Below are positions 1 through 9,064 of a DNA stretch of 52,089 bases, in pieces. The notes under the pieces are model-generated. The model was not told the DNA's origin, searched no databases, and was given only the letters and a program-made list of their open reading frames with translations. Location: assembly GCA_947304495.1 (NCBI GenBank), contig CAMZBG010000002.1, positions 1 through 52,089 of the forward strand, given 5' to 3'. A program made the translations under genes and the position numbers. Numbering within the stretch: the stretch's first letter is position 1; each line of letters begins with the position of its first letter. This DNA is from an uncultured Clostridia bacterium (GTDB taxonomy: Bacteria; Bacillota_I; Bacilli_A; RF39; UBA660).

Positions 1-20
1 AAGAGTATTTCTACTCTTTT
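1..20. terminator. Possible terminator hairpin at the window edge
   Basis: Arms AAGAGTA (1-7) and TACTCTT (12-18) flank a four-base loop, followed by a short T run. It lies just past the 3' end of ppdK, so it could end that transcript or one converging from the left. The flank outside the window decides which. Confidence 0.4.
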
Positions 21-40
21 GATTGGTACGTTTAAACGTC

Positions 41-2665
41 CTATTTTTGATTCGCCTTAATTGCAGCTTGAGCAGCAGCAATTTTAGCAATAGGAACTCT
101 GTATGGTGAACATGATACGTAATCTAGTCCTACTCTATTACAAAATTCAATTGATGATGGTTCTCCACCGTGTTCTCCACAGATTCCTAGATGAATGTTT
201 GGTCTAGTTTGGCGGCCTAATTTAGCAGCCATTTCTACTAATTTTCCTACACCATTTTGATCTAATCTTGCAAACGGATCAGATTCATATATTTTGTTTT
301 GATAATATGCATCTAAGAATTTACCGGCATCATCTCTTGAAAAGCCAAATGTCATCTGAGTTAAATCGTTGGTACCAAATGAGAAGAATTCAGCTTCTTC
401 TGCTATTTCATCTGCAAGTAAGGCTGCTCTTGGAATTTCAATCATTGTACCTATATGATATTCGATATTAGATTTCTTTTCTTTCTTTACTTCTTCAGCT
501 GTTTCAATAACGATATCTTTAACAAATTTTAATTCTTTCTTTTCACCAACTAATGGAATCATTATTTCTGGTGATATTTCTATTTTTTCTTCTTCAGATA
601 CTTCGATAGCTGCTTCCATTAGGGCTCTAGTTTGCATTTTAGCTATTTCTGGATAAGTTACGGCTAGACGGCATCCTCTATGACCCATCATTGGATTAAA
701 TTCATGTAATTCACTTATTTTATTTTTTAATTGAGTAACTGTAACATTCATATCTTTAGCTAAAGCTTTGATATCATTTTCTTCGGTTGGCAAAAATTCA
801 TGTAGTGGTGGATCTAGATATCTTACAGTCATAGGTAGACCATTTAATTCTTTATACATAGCTTTAAAGTCACCTTTTTGGAAAGGTATTAATTCTTTTA
901 AAGCAGCTTCTCTGGCTTCAACTGTTTCAGATAAGATCATTCTTCTTATTTTAGGAATTCTATCTGCTTCAAAGAACATATGCTCTGTTCTACATAAGCC
1001 AATACCTTCGGCACCTAATTCAATAGCCTTTTTAGTATCTCTTGGATTATCGGCATTAGTTCTGATACCTAAGCGTCTAAATTGATCAGCCCATGCCATT
1101 ATTCTACCAAAATTACCAGAGATAGTTGCATCTACTGTTTTGATGTCTCCTAAATATATTTTACCGGTAGATCCATCTAATGAGATATAATCTCCTTCTT
1201 TAATTGTATGTCCACCTAATGTAAAGGTTTTATTTTTTTCATCAATGGTTATTTCACCACAGCCAGAAACACAGCAAGTGCCCATACCACGGGCAACAAC
1301 AGCAGCGTGTGAGGTCATACCACCACGAACGGTTAGGACACCTTGACTAGCTACCATGCCTTCAATATCTTCTGGGGTGGTTTCTAGTCTAACTAGGACT
1401 ACTCTATCTTTTTTACCGTGTTTTTTAGCATCTTCAGCAGTAAAGTATACTTTACCAGCAGCTGCACCAGGACTTGCAGGAAGAGCTTCACCAATTACTT
1501 TTCCAGCTTTTAATGCTTTATCATCAAACATTGGGTGAAGTAATTGATCTAAACTTTTAGCATCAATTCTCATGATGGCTTCTTCTGGAGTAATCATACC
1601 TTCATCTACTAGATCACAAGCAATATTGATGGCTGCTCTTGCTGTTCTTTTACCATTTCTAGTTTGCAAGAAATATAGTTTACCTTCTTGAATGGTGAAT
1701 TCCATATCTTGCATATCTTTATAGTGATTTTCTAGTTTGGTAGCTATTTTAATAAATTCTTCATAGCATTCAGGTAAATCTTCAGCCAATTTAGTAATTG
1801 GTTGTGGTGTTCTTACACCAGCAACAACATCTTCACCTTGAGCGTTGATTAGATATTCACCATAGATACCTTTTTCACCAGTGCTAGGATTACGGGTAAA
1901 GGCTACACCTGTACCTGAAGTGTTGCCCATGTTGCCAAAGACCATAGCTTGAACGTTAACAGCTGTTCCCCAATCACCAGGGATATCATTCATTCGGCGA
2001 TACACGATAGCACGTGGATTATCCCAAGAACGGAATACGGCTTTGACTGCTCCCATCAACTGATCTTTAACATCTTGTGGGAATTCCTCACCATGCATAT
2101 GTTCACTATATACTTTCTTAAATCTTTTTACTAATTCTTTTAAATCATCAGTTGTTAATTCAGTGTCGTATTTAACACCTTTTTCTGCTTTTAATTCATC
2201 TATTATTTTTTCAAAGAAAGACTTATTTACTTCCATAACTACGTCTGAATACATTTGAATAAATCTACGATAGCTATCATAAGCAAATCTTTCATTTTTG
2301 GTTTTTTTAGCAAAACCTTCAACTGATTTATCATTTAATCCTAAATTAAGGATAGTATCCATCATACCTGGCATACTAGCTCTAGCACCACTACGAACTG
2401 ATACCAATAACGGATCATTAAGATCTCCAAATTTTTTTCCTTGAATTTTTTCTAATTCTGCTAAAGCTGCAAATATTTGTTTTTCAATTTCACTTGATAT
2501 TTTTTTACCACAATTGTAATATTCAGTACAAGCTTCAGTAGTTACTGTAAATCCTTGAGGAATAGGTAATCCAAGACATGTCATTTCAGCCAAGTTAGCA
2601 CCTTTTCCACCAAGTAAGTTTTTCATACTGGCATTTCCTTCTTTAAATGCATATACGTATTTCAT
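41..2665 (-). CDS. ppdK: Pyruvate, phosphate dikinase
   Basis: Cytoplasmic enzyme that interconverts pyruvate, ATP and phosphate with PEP, AMP and pyrophosphate; in anaerobes it often runs in glycolysis or gluconeogenesis. Visible parts in order: an N-terminal ATP-grasp domain beginning with LLGGKGANLAEM, the phosphohistidine loop GGMTSHAAVVARG (swivelling His near residue 453), and a C-terminal PEP/pyruvate TIM barrel with the catalytic-cysteine segment GICGEHGGEP. From the ATG at 2665 the protein is 874 aa, the usual length for the clostridial enzyme. That ATG follows AGGAG by 7 nt. The longer reading frame begins at a TTG that belongs to a good -35 box, so the longer start is unlikely. It appears monocistronic. 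Confidence 0.97.
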   Translation of the reverse strand: MKYVYAFKEGNASMKNLLGGKGANLAEMTCLGLPIPQGFTVTTEACTEYYNCGKKISSEIEKQIFAALAELEKIQGKKFGDLNDPLLVSVRSGARASMPGMMDTILNLGLNDKSVEGFAKKTKNERFAYDSYRRFIQMYSDVVMEVNKSFFEKIIDELKAEKGVKYDTELTTDDLKELVKRFKKVYSEHMHGEEFPQDVKDQLMGAVKAVFRSWDNPRAIVYRRMNDIPGDWGTAVNVQAMVFGNMGNTSGTGVAFTRNPSTGEKGIYGEYLINAQGEDVVAGVRTPQPITKLAEDLPECYEEFIKIATKLENHYKDMQDMEFTIQEGKLYFLQTRNGKRTARAAINIACDLVDEGMITPEEAIMRIDAKSLDQLLHPMFDDKALKAGKVIGEALPASPGAAAGKVYFTAEDAKKHGKKDRVVLVRLETTPEDIEGMVASQGVLTVRGGMTSHAAVVARGMGTCCVSGCGEITIDEKNKTFTLGGHTIKEGDYISLDGSTGKIYLGDIKTVDATISGNFGRIMAWADQFRRLGIRTNADNPRDTKKAIELGAEGIGLCRTEHMFFEADRIPKIRRMILSETVEAREAALKELIPFQKGDFKAMYKELNGLPMTVRYLDPPLHEFLPTEENDIKALAKDMNVTVTQLKNKISELHEFNPMMGHRGCRLAVTYPEIAKMQTRALMEAAIEVSEEEKIEISPEIMIPLVGEKKELKFVKDIVIETAEEVKKEKKSNIEYHIGTMIEIPRAALLADEIAEEAEFFSFGTNDLTQMTFGFSRDDAGKFLDAYYQNKIYESDPFARLDQNGVGKLVEMAAKLGRQTRPNIHLGICGEHGGEPSSIEFCNRVGLDYVSCSPYRVPIAKIAAAQAAIKANQK

Positions 2666-2687
2666 TTTATCACTCCTAACATTTTCT

Positions 2688-2716
2688 ATCATATCAAAAA
2701 CGAGATAATTAATCAA
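2688..2716 (-). promoter_or_regulatory. Sigma-A type promoter of ppdK
   Basis: On the minus strand TTGATT (2716-2711), a 17-base spacer and TATGAT (2693-2688), with an extended -10 TGA. It places the transcript start just upstream of the AGGAG site. Confidence 0.7.
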
Positions 2717-2736
2717 TTAAAAATTGGCTTTTTTAA

Positions 2737-2770
2737 GAAAAAAAGTAGCTATTTTTGATATCTACTTTTT
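2737..2770 (-). terminator. Terminator of the rnc-to-tdk operon
   Basis: Arms AAAAAGTAG and CTACTTTTT (2740-2748 and 2762-2770) pair, followed on the minus strand by a T run. The tdk stop codon (2749-2751) lies in the loop. Confidence 0.65.
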
Positions 2771-3372
2771 ATCTTCTTTTTAATTTCACTTTTTTTACAT
2801 TTTCGGCACATAGCAATATATGTGGAATTATTCTCACCAGCAATGACTACTTGTTCACCTTCAGTTTGAATTACACCATCTTCATATCTAGCGTTTACTG
2901 TAGCTTTAGCTCCACACATGGTACAAATGGATTCAATTTCCTCCACTCTATCACATATGGCAAGTATGGCAGCACTGCCAGGAAATAAATTATCCATAAA
3001 ATCGTTTTTTAATCCAAAACAGATTACTTTTATTCCTAACTCATCGACTACGTTTGCTAGTTCTTTAATATGGTGTTCTGCTAGAAATTGAACTTCATCA
3101 ACTAAAACACAATCTATTTGCATATCTTTACTTTGCATATCTTTACTATTCTCATGAATAATATCAAATATATTATCATTATTAGCAATTAGATAATCTG
3201 CTGCAACTTTCTCTCCATTACGGGAAACTATTGTATTGTCACCTTTGGTATCAATTAATGGTTTTAGGAGAATAACATTTCTTGCATTTTTTTTATAGTT
3301 ATGCCACGTACCAATAAGCCTTCTGGTCTTACCACTACCCATAACTCCAAATATAAAAATTAATTCAGCCAA
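2749..3372 (-). CDS. tdk: Thymidine kinase (type II)
   Basis: Phosphorylates thymidine to dTMP with ATP for pyrimidine salvage. The P-loop GVMGSGKT is near the N-terminus, the Walker B-like VDEVQFL in the middle, and two Cys pairs (CTMCG and CRKCKK) form the structural zinc site near the C-terminus. About 207 aa, normal for type II enzymes. Start choice: TTG at 3372 sits 4-8 nt after AGGGTGG; a GTG at 3381 is possible but overlaps that Shine-Dalgarno sequence. It is the last gene of an operon whose preceding xer gene ends 8-11 bases upstream. Confidence 0.93.
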   Translation of the reverse strand: MAELIFIFGVMGSGKTRRLIGTWHNYKKNARNVILLKPLIDTKGDNTIVSRNGEKVAADYLIANNDNIFDIIHENSKDMQSKDMQIDCVLVDEVQFLAEHHIKELANVVDELGIKVICFGLKNDFMDNLFPGSAAILAICDRVEEIESICTMCGAKATVNARYEDGVIQTEGEQVVIAGENNSTYIAMCRKCKKSEIKKKIKSRYQK

Positions 3373-3382
3373 ATTTACCACC

Positions 3383-4255
3383 CTATTCTTTAGCTCTTGG
3401 ATGAGCTTTATTGTATATTTCTCTTATTTTATCATCACTGACATGAGTATAGATACTGGTAGTATTTAATGATTCATGTCCTAATAAATCTCTAACACTA
3501 ACTAAGTCAGCTCCATTGTTTAGCATACCAGTAGCAAATGTGTGTCTTAACATATGGGGATGAACATGCATTTCAATACTGGCTTTAATTATAATATCAT
3601 CGATTATTTTTCTGACATATCTATCGCTCAATCGATTGCCATCTTTATTTAAATATAAATATTCACTATCGTGGTAGTTTACTATATCTCGTCCATTATC
3701 TAGATAATCTTCTAAAGCTTCTTTAGTATTTATTCCAAAAACAACTATTCTTTCTTTACTACCTTTACCTAGTATTCTGATAGTTCTTTCATTTATATCT
3801 AAATCATTTAATTTGATATTTACTAATTCAGATACTCTAATACCAGTAGCATATAACATACGGATAATTAAAAGATTGCGTTTGCCTATCCAAGTCCTAG
3901 TATTAGGAATGTCAAACATTTTATCTATATCTTCTTCTTTGACATACTTTGGCAGACTAGCTTCTTTTTTGGGATTTTTTATTCGATCAAAATAGTTAGT
4001 TTTAACTATTTCTTTTTTTACTAAATAGTTATAAAAACTTCTTAAACTACTTAGATGTCTCGAAATAGTACTTTTACTTACGCCATTATCATATAGTTGT
4101 TTTAGATAATTATTGATAGTTTCTTTATTAATATCAATTTTATTATCGGTATAGTTTAGAAATTCTTCAATGTCAGTCTGATAATTGATAATCGTATATT
4201 CAGAATGTTTTTTTACTACTTTTAAATATTCTAAAAAATCAGTTAGATATTTCAT
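3383..4255 (-). CDS. Tyrosine recombinase, XerC/XerD family
   Basis: Site-specific recombinase that resolves chromosome dimers at dif, 290 aa. It has an N-terminal SAM-like core-binding domain (about residues 1-85) and a C-terminal catalytic domain. The catalytic set is complete: Arg in ATGIRVSEL, Lys in GKGSKERIV, HMLRH, His in LLGHESL and Tyr in TSIYTHV. The C-terminal HPRA is typical of chromosomal Xer proteins rather than phage integrases. Its start overlaps the stop of the preceding gene in an ATGA. AGGGAAG precedes the ATG. Whether it is XerC, XerD or a single-recombinase version cannot be told here. Confidence 0.9.
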   Translation of the reverse strand: MKYLTDFLEYLKVVKKHSEYTIINYQTDIEEFLNYTDNKIDINKETINNYLKQLYDNGVSKSTISRHLSSLRSFYNYLVKKEIVKTNYFDRIKNPKKEASLPKYVKEEDIDKMFDIPNTRTWIGKRNLLIIRMLYATGIRVSELVNIKLNDLDINERTIRILGKGSKERIVVFGINTKEALEDYLDNGRDIVNYHDSEYLYLNKDGNRLSDRYVRKIIDDIIIKASIEMHVHPHMLRHTFATGMLNNGADLVSVRDLLGHESLNTTSIYTHVSDDKIREIYNKAHPRAKE

Positions 4256-5046
4256 TTCTTCCCTACTCTTGATCCATATCGAATAATTGCACTCTGTAAT
4301 TCTTCAATACTCATATTGGTTAGATATTCTAAACTCATAATTTCATCTAAATCAGGTATAGCTGGTTTAGGATTTGTTTGACCATCAAATAGTGATGGAT
4401 TACTATTTCTTTGTAATTCTTCAATGTCATGTAATGATAATTCTTCAAGCATTCTGTCATTTATAGTATCTTTATATTCATCACTTACATCATATGGAAA
4501 TACTTGAGCATGGTATGGGGAAACAACAGTTTCTTTTTTACGCATTTTCACATGATATCCAGTTTCTTTTAATCTAAAATATGCTGTTCTACGTTTCATA
4601 TATGATTTATCTTTAAAGTATGCTTTTACCAAAAGGGCAATTATGTTATCGGTAATATTATCTTTTTCAATGTCATAATTAGCAATATAATCACTATTTA
4701 GGTGTCTTAGCTCATCGGTATTAGCAAGAATTCTTGTATGATTATCTTGATAATACTTGGCATACATAGCTTCAACATCATCTAAATCATAATCATCGGT
4801 ACTATATTTTACTGGTATACTACGCCATCTAGTTTTATCATCAGTTTTAGATTGATATGAATATGATACATAGATATCATCTAATTGGCTAGTAGGAATA
4901 TCAAAATTTAATCTATTACTTAAAAAAGCAAATAATTCTAATTCGTTATCAAATAGCATAGTAAATGTGTCAATATCCTTAATTTCCTTAAATGGTATTT
5001 TAATAACACCTTTACTGTGTTCAATTACTAAATATACTTCATCCAT
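4252..5046 (-). CDS. Protein of unknown function (264 aa)
   Basis: I do not recognise this protein. It is acidic, soluble-looking, with no signal peptide, membrane segment or Cys motif. The N-terminal third looks beta-rich, the middle is charged and helical, and the C-terminus is rich in Leu and Glu (for example HDIEELQRNSN). Start: ATG at 5046 follows AGGAG by 7 nt; an in-frame upstream extension of 13 codons overlaps the permease and is less likely. It lies between an ABC permease (2-nt gap) and the xer gene (4-nt overlap), so it is cotranscribed with them; this does not reveal its job. Confidence 0.75.
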   Translation of the reverse strand: MDEVYLVIEHSKGVIKIPFKEIKDIDTFTMLFDNELELFAFLSNRLNFDIPTSQLDDIYVSYSYQSKTDDKTRWRSIPVKYSTDDYDLDDVEAMYAKYYQDNHTRILANTDELRHLNSDYIANYDIEKDNITDNIIALLVKAYFKDKSYMKRRTAYFRLKETGYHVKMRKKETVVSPYHAQVFPYDVSDEYKDTINDRMLEELSLHDIEELQRNSNPSLFDGQTNPKPAIPDLDEIMSLEYLTNMSIEELQSAIIRYGSRVGKK

Positions 5047-5048
5047 TT

Positions 5049-6353
5049 TTATTTCTCCTTTACTGCTTTTAACATTTTTTTCCATAAACCATTACCTGAA
5101 TAATTTAATATGCCTACTTTGTATATTTTTAATCCATACTTAATTAGAATATAGATTAAAGCTATTAAGAGCAGAATACTAATTAATAAATCGATGATAG
5201 TTACTTCACCCATAACATATAATGTTGGTGATAACATTGATGATATTAATGGGAAATAGCTCATTATTTTAATGAAGATACTTCCTTTAAACATACCGCT
5301 CATAACGGATAGATAATAACCTATTAAAGAGATTATCATGATTGGAGTTTGAAGTTGTTGAAAATCTTCTAAATTAGTGGTCATACTAGCAAGAATACCT
5401 GCTAATAATGAATAAGCAATAAATGTTAAAATTATCATAACTAAGATAATTGGTATCATCATAGCTAGGGTATTTGTAATACTATCTAGTGGTATGGTAC
5501 TAATTATTGACAATAATTCATTATCTATCTCAATAGATGATATTACATTACCACCACTTATAAAATATCTTACAATAATACCTAATAATACATATCCGAA
5601 TAAAAGAATACTTTGGATAAGAACAAAAGTATTAGATGAGATTATTTTGGATATAAAGTGTGTTTGAGGACTAACGTTAGAGATAATTATCTCCATACTT
5701 TTTGTCGATTTTTCTTCATTTACTTCAGCACCAATCATTTGAACTAAAAACATAATTAACATAAATAAAGGTAAGATAAGAATTTGCATCATTGTCGATA
5801 TAACCATCGAGTTTTCAATATTATTATCGTCCAATATTTCTCTTTCAATATTAACTGCTTTATTTAAATCTAAATACATATCGTGAGTAATATGATATTC
5901 AGCTAGAGCTAATTCGGTTCTAGTATTATTTAAGCTACTAGTAATTAGGGTACTAGTAATAGTACTTAATTCTTCGTTGCTAACTATTTTAGCACTTAGA
6001 TAATTATCGATATTTTTATCGATTATCAATAATATTTTATCATCATTTTTTACTTCTTCTAAGGCTTTATCATAGGTATTTTGATATAAGATAATTTCAA
6101 CGTTATCATAGTCACTTATATACTTGTTACCAGCTAAATAATTATCTTTAAAGTTATCAAAGACATTGGCATTATCGATAACCAATATTTCTTTTGTCTT
6201 GTTGAATTCACCACCAAATGATTTGATAATTGTATCAATATTGATTAAGCCTACGATTAAGATAAGAAAGAGAATATTGGCAATATAGAACCATTTAGTT
6301 TTTATCTTTTTGTTTAGACTCATCTTTATTAAAAACCATAATTTACTTTTCAT
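5049..6353 (-). CDS. ABC-2 type transporter permease (NatB/YhaP-like)
   Basis: Membrane half of an ABC exporter, 434 aa. One transmembrane segment near the N-terminus, a large extracytoplasmic domain of about 140 residues, then five or six C-terminal segments: the ABC-2 layout of NatB and YhaP, which serve sodium or drug export in Bacillus. The substrate cannot be read from sequence. Start: ATG at 6353 follows AGGTG; the upstream GTG (6362) is part of that site. It overlaps the ATPase gene by 11 nt, which supports one complex. Confidence 0.87.
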   Translation of the reverse strand: MKSKLWFLIKMSLNKKIKTKWFYIANILFLILIVGLINIDTIIKSFGGEFNKTKEILVIDNANVFDNFKDNYLAGNKYISDYDNVEIILYQNTYDKALEEVKNDDKILLIIDKNIDNYLSAKIVSNEELSTITSTLITSSLNNTRTELALAEYHITHDMYLDLNKAVNIEREILDDNNIENSMVISTMMQILILPLFMLIMFLVQMIGAEVNEEKSTKSMEIIISNVSPQTHFISKIISSNTFVLIQSILLFGYVLLGIIVRYFISGGNVISSIEIDNELLSIISTIPLDSITNTLAMMIPIILVMIILTFIAYSLLAGILASMTTNLEDFQQLQTPIMIISLIGYYLSVMSGMFKGSIFIKIMSYFPLISSMLSPTLYVMGEVTIIDLLISILLLIALIYILIKYGLKIYKVGILNYSGNGLWKKMLKAVKEK

Positions 6354-7242
6354 ATTTATCACCTACGATACTAATAAATATTTCATTTAAACTAGGATCT
6401 TCAACACTAAATTTTAAAATATTATCATATTTGGATATTTTTTTAAAGATACTACTAACAAAGCTTTCATCTTCAATAGAGATAATATATTCATCTTTTA
6501 TTTTATCTATTTTGATAACACCTTTACATTTAAGAATCTCTTCTTTATCAATATCTCCTTTAACGATTAAATTTTTCTTTTTATAATTCTTTTTAATCTC
6601 AGTTAATTTTCCTTGAAGGACACTTTTCCCTTTTACTAGAACAACTAATTCTTCACAGAATAATTCGACATGTTCCATACGATGAGATGAAAAGATAATG
6701 CTAGTACCTTTTTTCTTTAAATCTAAGATTACACTTTTAAATAATTCGACATTGATAGGATCCAATCCAGAGAATGGTTCATCTAAGATAAGGAGTTTAG
6801 GCTCATTGATGATAGCTGAAATAAATTGAACTTTTTGTTGATTACCCTTAGATAATTCTTTTATTTTTTTATTTTTATATTCGGTTATATCAAAACGTTG
6901 TAACCAATAATCTAAACGTTTTTCAATTTCAGCTTCAGGAATAGATTTTAGGGCACCATAATAAATTATTTGTTCTAGTACAGTTAGTTTAGTTAAAAGG
7001 CTTCTTTCTTCAGTTAAGAAACCAATTTTATCACTAATTTTATAATTTATATGTTCACCATCGATAGTAATATCACCAGTATAATCATCGATTAAGCCAA
7101 GTATCATTCTAAAGGTTGTGGTTTTACCAGCACCATTTAAACCTAATAAGCCAAAGATACAACCATCTTTTACTTCAAAACTTAGATTATCAACGGCAAC
7201 AAGATTACCATATTTTTTGGTTACATTTTGTACTTTTAACAT
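6343..7242 (-). CDS. ABC transporter ATP-binding protein (NatA/YhaQ-like)
   Basis: Cytoplasmic ATPase that powers the adjoining permease, 299 aa. Walker A GLNGAGKTTT, signature LSKGNQQKV, Walker B LLILDEPFSGLDP and switch His in SSHRMEHVE are all present. A C-terminal extension of about 80 residues resembles the DUF4162 domain found on such ATPases. AGGTGACAT precedes the ATG. It begins 7 nt after rnc in the same operon. Confidence 0.93.
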   Translation of the reverse strand: MLKVQNVTKKYGNLVAVDNLSFEVKDGCIFGLLGLNGAGKTTTFRMILGLIDDYTGDITIDGEHINYKISDKIGFLTEERSLLTKLTVLEQIIYYGALKSIPEAEIEKRLDYWLQRFDITEYKNKKIKELSKGNQQKVQFISAIINEPKLLILDEPFSGLDPINVELFKSVILDLKKKGTSIIFSSHRMEHVELFCEELVVLVKGKSVLQGKLTEIKKNYKKKNLIVKGDIDKEEILKCKGVIKIDKIKDEYIISIEDESFVSSIFKKISKYDNILKFSVEDPSLNEIFISIVGDKYEK

Positions 7243-7249
7243 ATGTCAC

Positions 7250-7903
7250 CTACTTAGCTTGTTTTGATAAAGCTACTCTGGCAGCTTCTTGTTCAGCACT
7301 CTTTTTACTGCTACCACTACCCTCACCTAAGACAATGCCATCGACATATACTTTGCAGACAAAAGTTCTATCGTGAGCAGGTCCAGTTTCAGAAACTATT
7401 TCATAAGTAACACTCTTTTTATCAGTTTGAACTAATTCTTGAAGAGTCGATTTATAATCGTGTAGGAAATCAACATTTTTATCGATATATTTAGTAATAA
7501 TTTTTAGAACTAATTCTTTGGTAAAATCTAAGCCCATATCTAAATATAATGCGGCAATAAAAGCTTCAAAAACATCAGCCATAATGGTATCGTTTGGCCC
7601 TGTTTCTAATTCACTACCACCTAGTTTGATATCTTTTTCAAATTTAAGATCTCTAGCATATGTAGCTAAAGCTTCTTCACAGACATATCTAGCACGCATT
7701 CTAGTCATGATGCCTTCAGGTAATTGTCTTTCTTTGTAAAGATATTCGCTAAGGATAAATTCTAAAATAGCATCTCCTAGGAATTCTAATCTTTCATAAC
7801 TAGTAAATGAAGGATTCTCATTACTATAAGATGTATGGGTAAATGCTTCATAGTATAAATTGACATTTGTAGGACTAAAATCTAATGTTTTAAATATTTT
7901 CAT
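7250..7903 (-). CDS. rnc: Ribonuclease III
   Basis: Double-strand-specific endoribonuclease for rRNA processing and mRNA decay, 217 aa. The signature ERLEFLGDAILEF (about residues 39-51) carries the metal-binding acids. A second acidic segment (DVFEAFIAALY, about 117) completes the site. A double-stranded-RNA-binding domain fills the C-terminus with GSSKKSAEQEAA. AAGGTGG precedes the ATG. It heads a six-gene operon. In many Firmicutes rnc is followed directly by smc; here smc is 4 kb away, separated by surface genes. Confidence 0.96.
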   Translation of the reverse strand: MKIFKTLDFSPTNVNLYYEAFTHTSYSNENPSFTSYERLEFLGDAILEFILSEYLYKERQLPEGIMTRMRARYVCEEALATYARDLKFEKDIKLGGSELETGPNDTIMADVFEAFIAALYLDMGLDFTKELVLKIITKYIDKNVDFLHDYKSTLQELVQTDKKSVTYEIVSETGPAHDRTFVCKVYVDGIVLGEGSGSSKKSAEQEAARVALSKQAK

Positions 7904-7925
7904 AAAACCACCTTCTATATACTTT

Positions 7926-7954
7926 ATTTTACTAAATATCTTATAAAAAGTCTA
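7926..7954 (-). promoter_or_regulatory. Promoter of the rnc operon
   Basis: Minus strand TAGACT (7954-7949), 17-base spacer, TAAAAT (7931-7926), about 23 nt upstream of the rnc ATG. Confidence 0.55.
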
Positions 7955-7994
7955 CCTTTAAGAATAAGAAATTAGATTAATTTTAAGGAATAAA

Positions 7995-8023
7995 TTTACA
8001 AATAATAAATATTTTGATAAAAT
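7995..8023 (+). promoter_or_regulatory. Promoter of the LysM lipoprotein gene
   Basis: TTTACA (7995-8000), 17-base spacer, TAAAAT (8018-8023). It fires divergently from the rnc promoter. Confidence 0.65.
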
Positions 8024-8048
8024 GAATATATGATGAAAAGAGGTTTAT

Positions 8049-9050
8049 ATGAAAAAGATATTTATATTATTATTAAGTATATTTCTTTTAACAGGCTGTA
8101 CTTTATTTAAAAGTGATGTTATGGAAGATATCGATGTTTATACGACTACATATCCGACTAATTACTTGATTAATTATCTATATAAGGATCATGCAACTAT
8201 TCATAGTATCTATCCATCTGGAGTTAATTTTAAGGAATATGAATTATCTGATAAGAAAATAAATGAATTTGCTAAGAGTGATTTATTTGTATTCAATAGT
8301 CAAGATATTGAGAGAGATTATGCAGTTAAGATGATAAATGAAAATAAGCGTTTAAAATTAATTGATACAGCTTATGGAATGAAATATACATATGCAATCC
8401 AAGAATTATGGTTAAATCCTTATAATTACTTAATGATGGCTAAAAATATTAAAGATAGTTTGGGAGAATATATATCTAATCCTTATTTAGTTGAAGAAAT
8501 TAATCATAATTATGATGATTTACAATATGATCTATCAAGATTAGATGCGACATATCAAGAGACTTTAAAAAATGCTACATATACGACAATTGTTACTGAT
8601 AATAGTCTATTTAAATTCTTAGAAAAGTATAATATTGAAGTTATTTCTTTAGAAGAAAATATTGTTTCTTACACGGTAAAAGAAAAAGATAGTATATCTG
8701 ATATATCTAACAAATATAATGTTAGTATTAGTGATATTTTAACTTATAATAATAAAACTAGTGAAGCATTGAATGTTGGTGAAGTTATCAAGATTCCAAT
8801 TAAAGTAATCGATAATAATGATATTATAAAGGTTAAGAAGTTAATTAGTGAAAAGAAGATTAAGTATATATATTCAGATAGTGATAAGACTAATAGTACG
8901 GTAAGTAAATTAATCAACGATGAAAAGTTAGAATTAATTACTATCAATACTATGTATAGTATCGATGGTGGAACAACAAATAATAATGAAACATATTTAA
9001 CTATTATGAATGATAATTTGGAATTATTAAAAAAAGAATTAAATAAATAG
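8049..9050 (+). CDS. Lipoprotein with degenerate ZnuA-like fold and inserted LysM domain
   Basis: 333 aa. A lipoprotein signal ends in LTGC (Cys17). The rest follows the zinc/manganese solute-binding family (ZnuA/AdcA): VYTTTYPTNYL at residue 30, PSGVNFKEYELS near 57, ELWLNP near 119, a long central helix, the segment TDNSLFKFLEKYNI near 183, and a C-terminal ETYLTIMNDNLELL. Every metal-ligand position looks replaced: the family His in PHxxE is Lys62, the His of HVWLxP is Glu119, and the third His position reads Asp184-Asn185. Where the linker between lobes belongs, a LysM domain is inserted (about residues 207-250, YTVKEKDSISDISNKYNVS). No ABC permease or ATPase of the zinc family is nearby. 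Inference: a former metal-binding protein turned into a peptidoglycan-binding surface protein. AGAGG precedes the ATG. Confidence 0.82.
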   Translation: MKKIFILLLSIFLLTGCTLFKSDVMEDIDVYTTTYPTNYLINYLYKDHATIHSIYPSGVNFKEYELSDKKINEFAKSDLFVFNSQDIERDYAVKMINENKRLKLIDTAYGMKYTYAIQELWLNPYNYLMMAKNIKDSLGEYISNPYLVEEINHNYDDLQYDLSRLDATYQETLKNATYTTIVTDNSLFKFLEKYNIEVISLEENIVSYTVKEKDSISDISNKYNVSISDILTYNNKTSEALNVGEVIKIPIKVIDNNDIIKVKKLISEKKIKYIYSDSDKTNSTVSKLINDEKLELITINTMYSIDGGTTNNNETYLTIMNDNLELLKKELNK

Positions 9051-9064
9051 AAAGGATAATGGTT

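Noticed and set aside
3383..4255. Tyrosine recombinase as a sign of an integrated element
   Set aside because: It has the chromosomal Xer tail HPRA, sits in a housekeeping operon and has no phage or att-like repeats around it.
5049..7242. Lantibiotic or bacteriocin immunity locus
   Set aside because: The ABC pair alone is compatible, but there is no precursor peptide, modification enzyme or two-component system near it.
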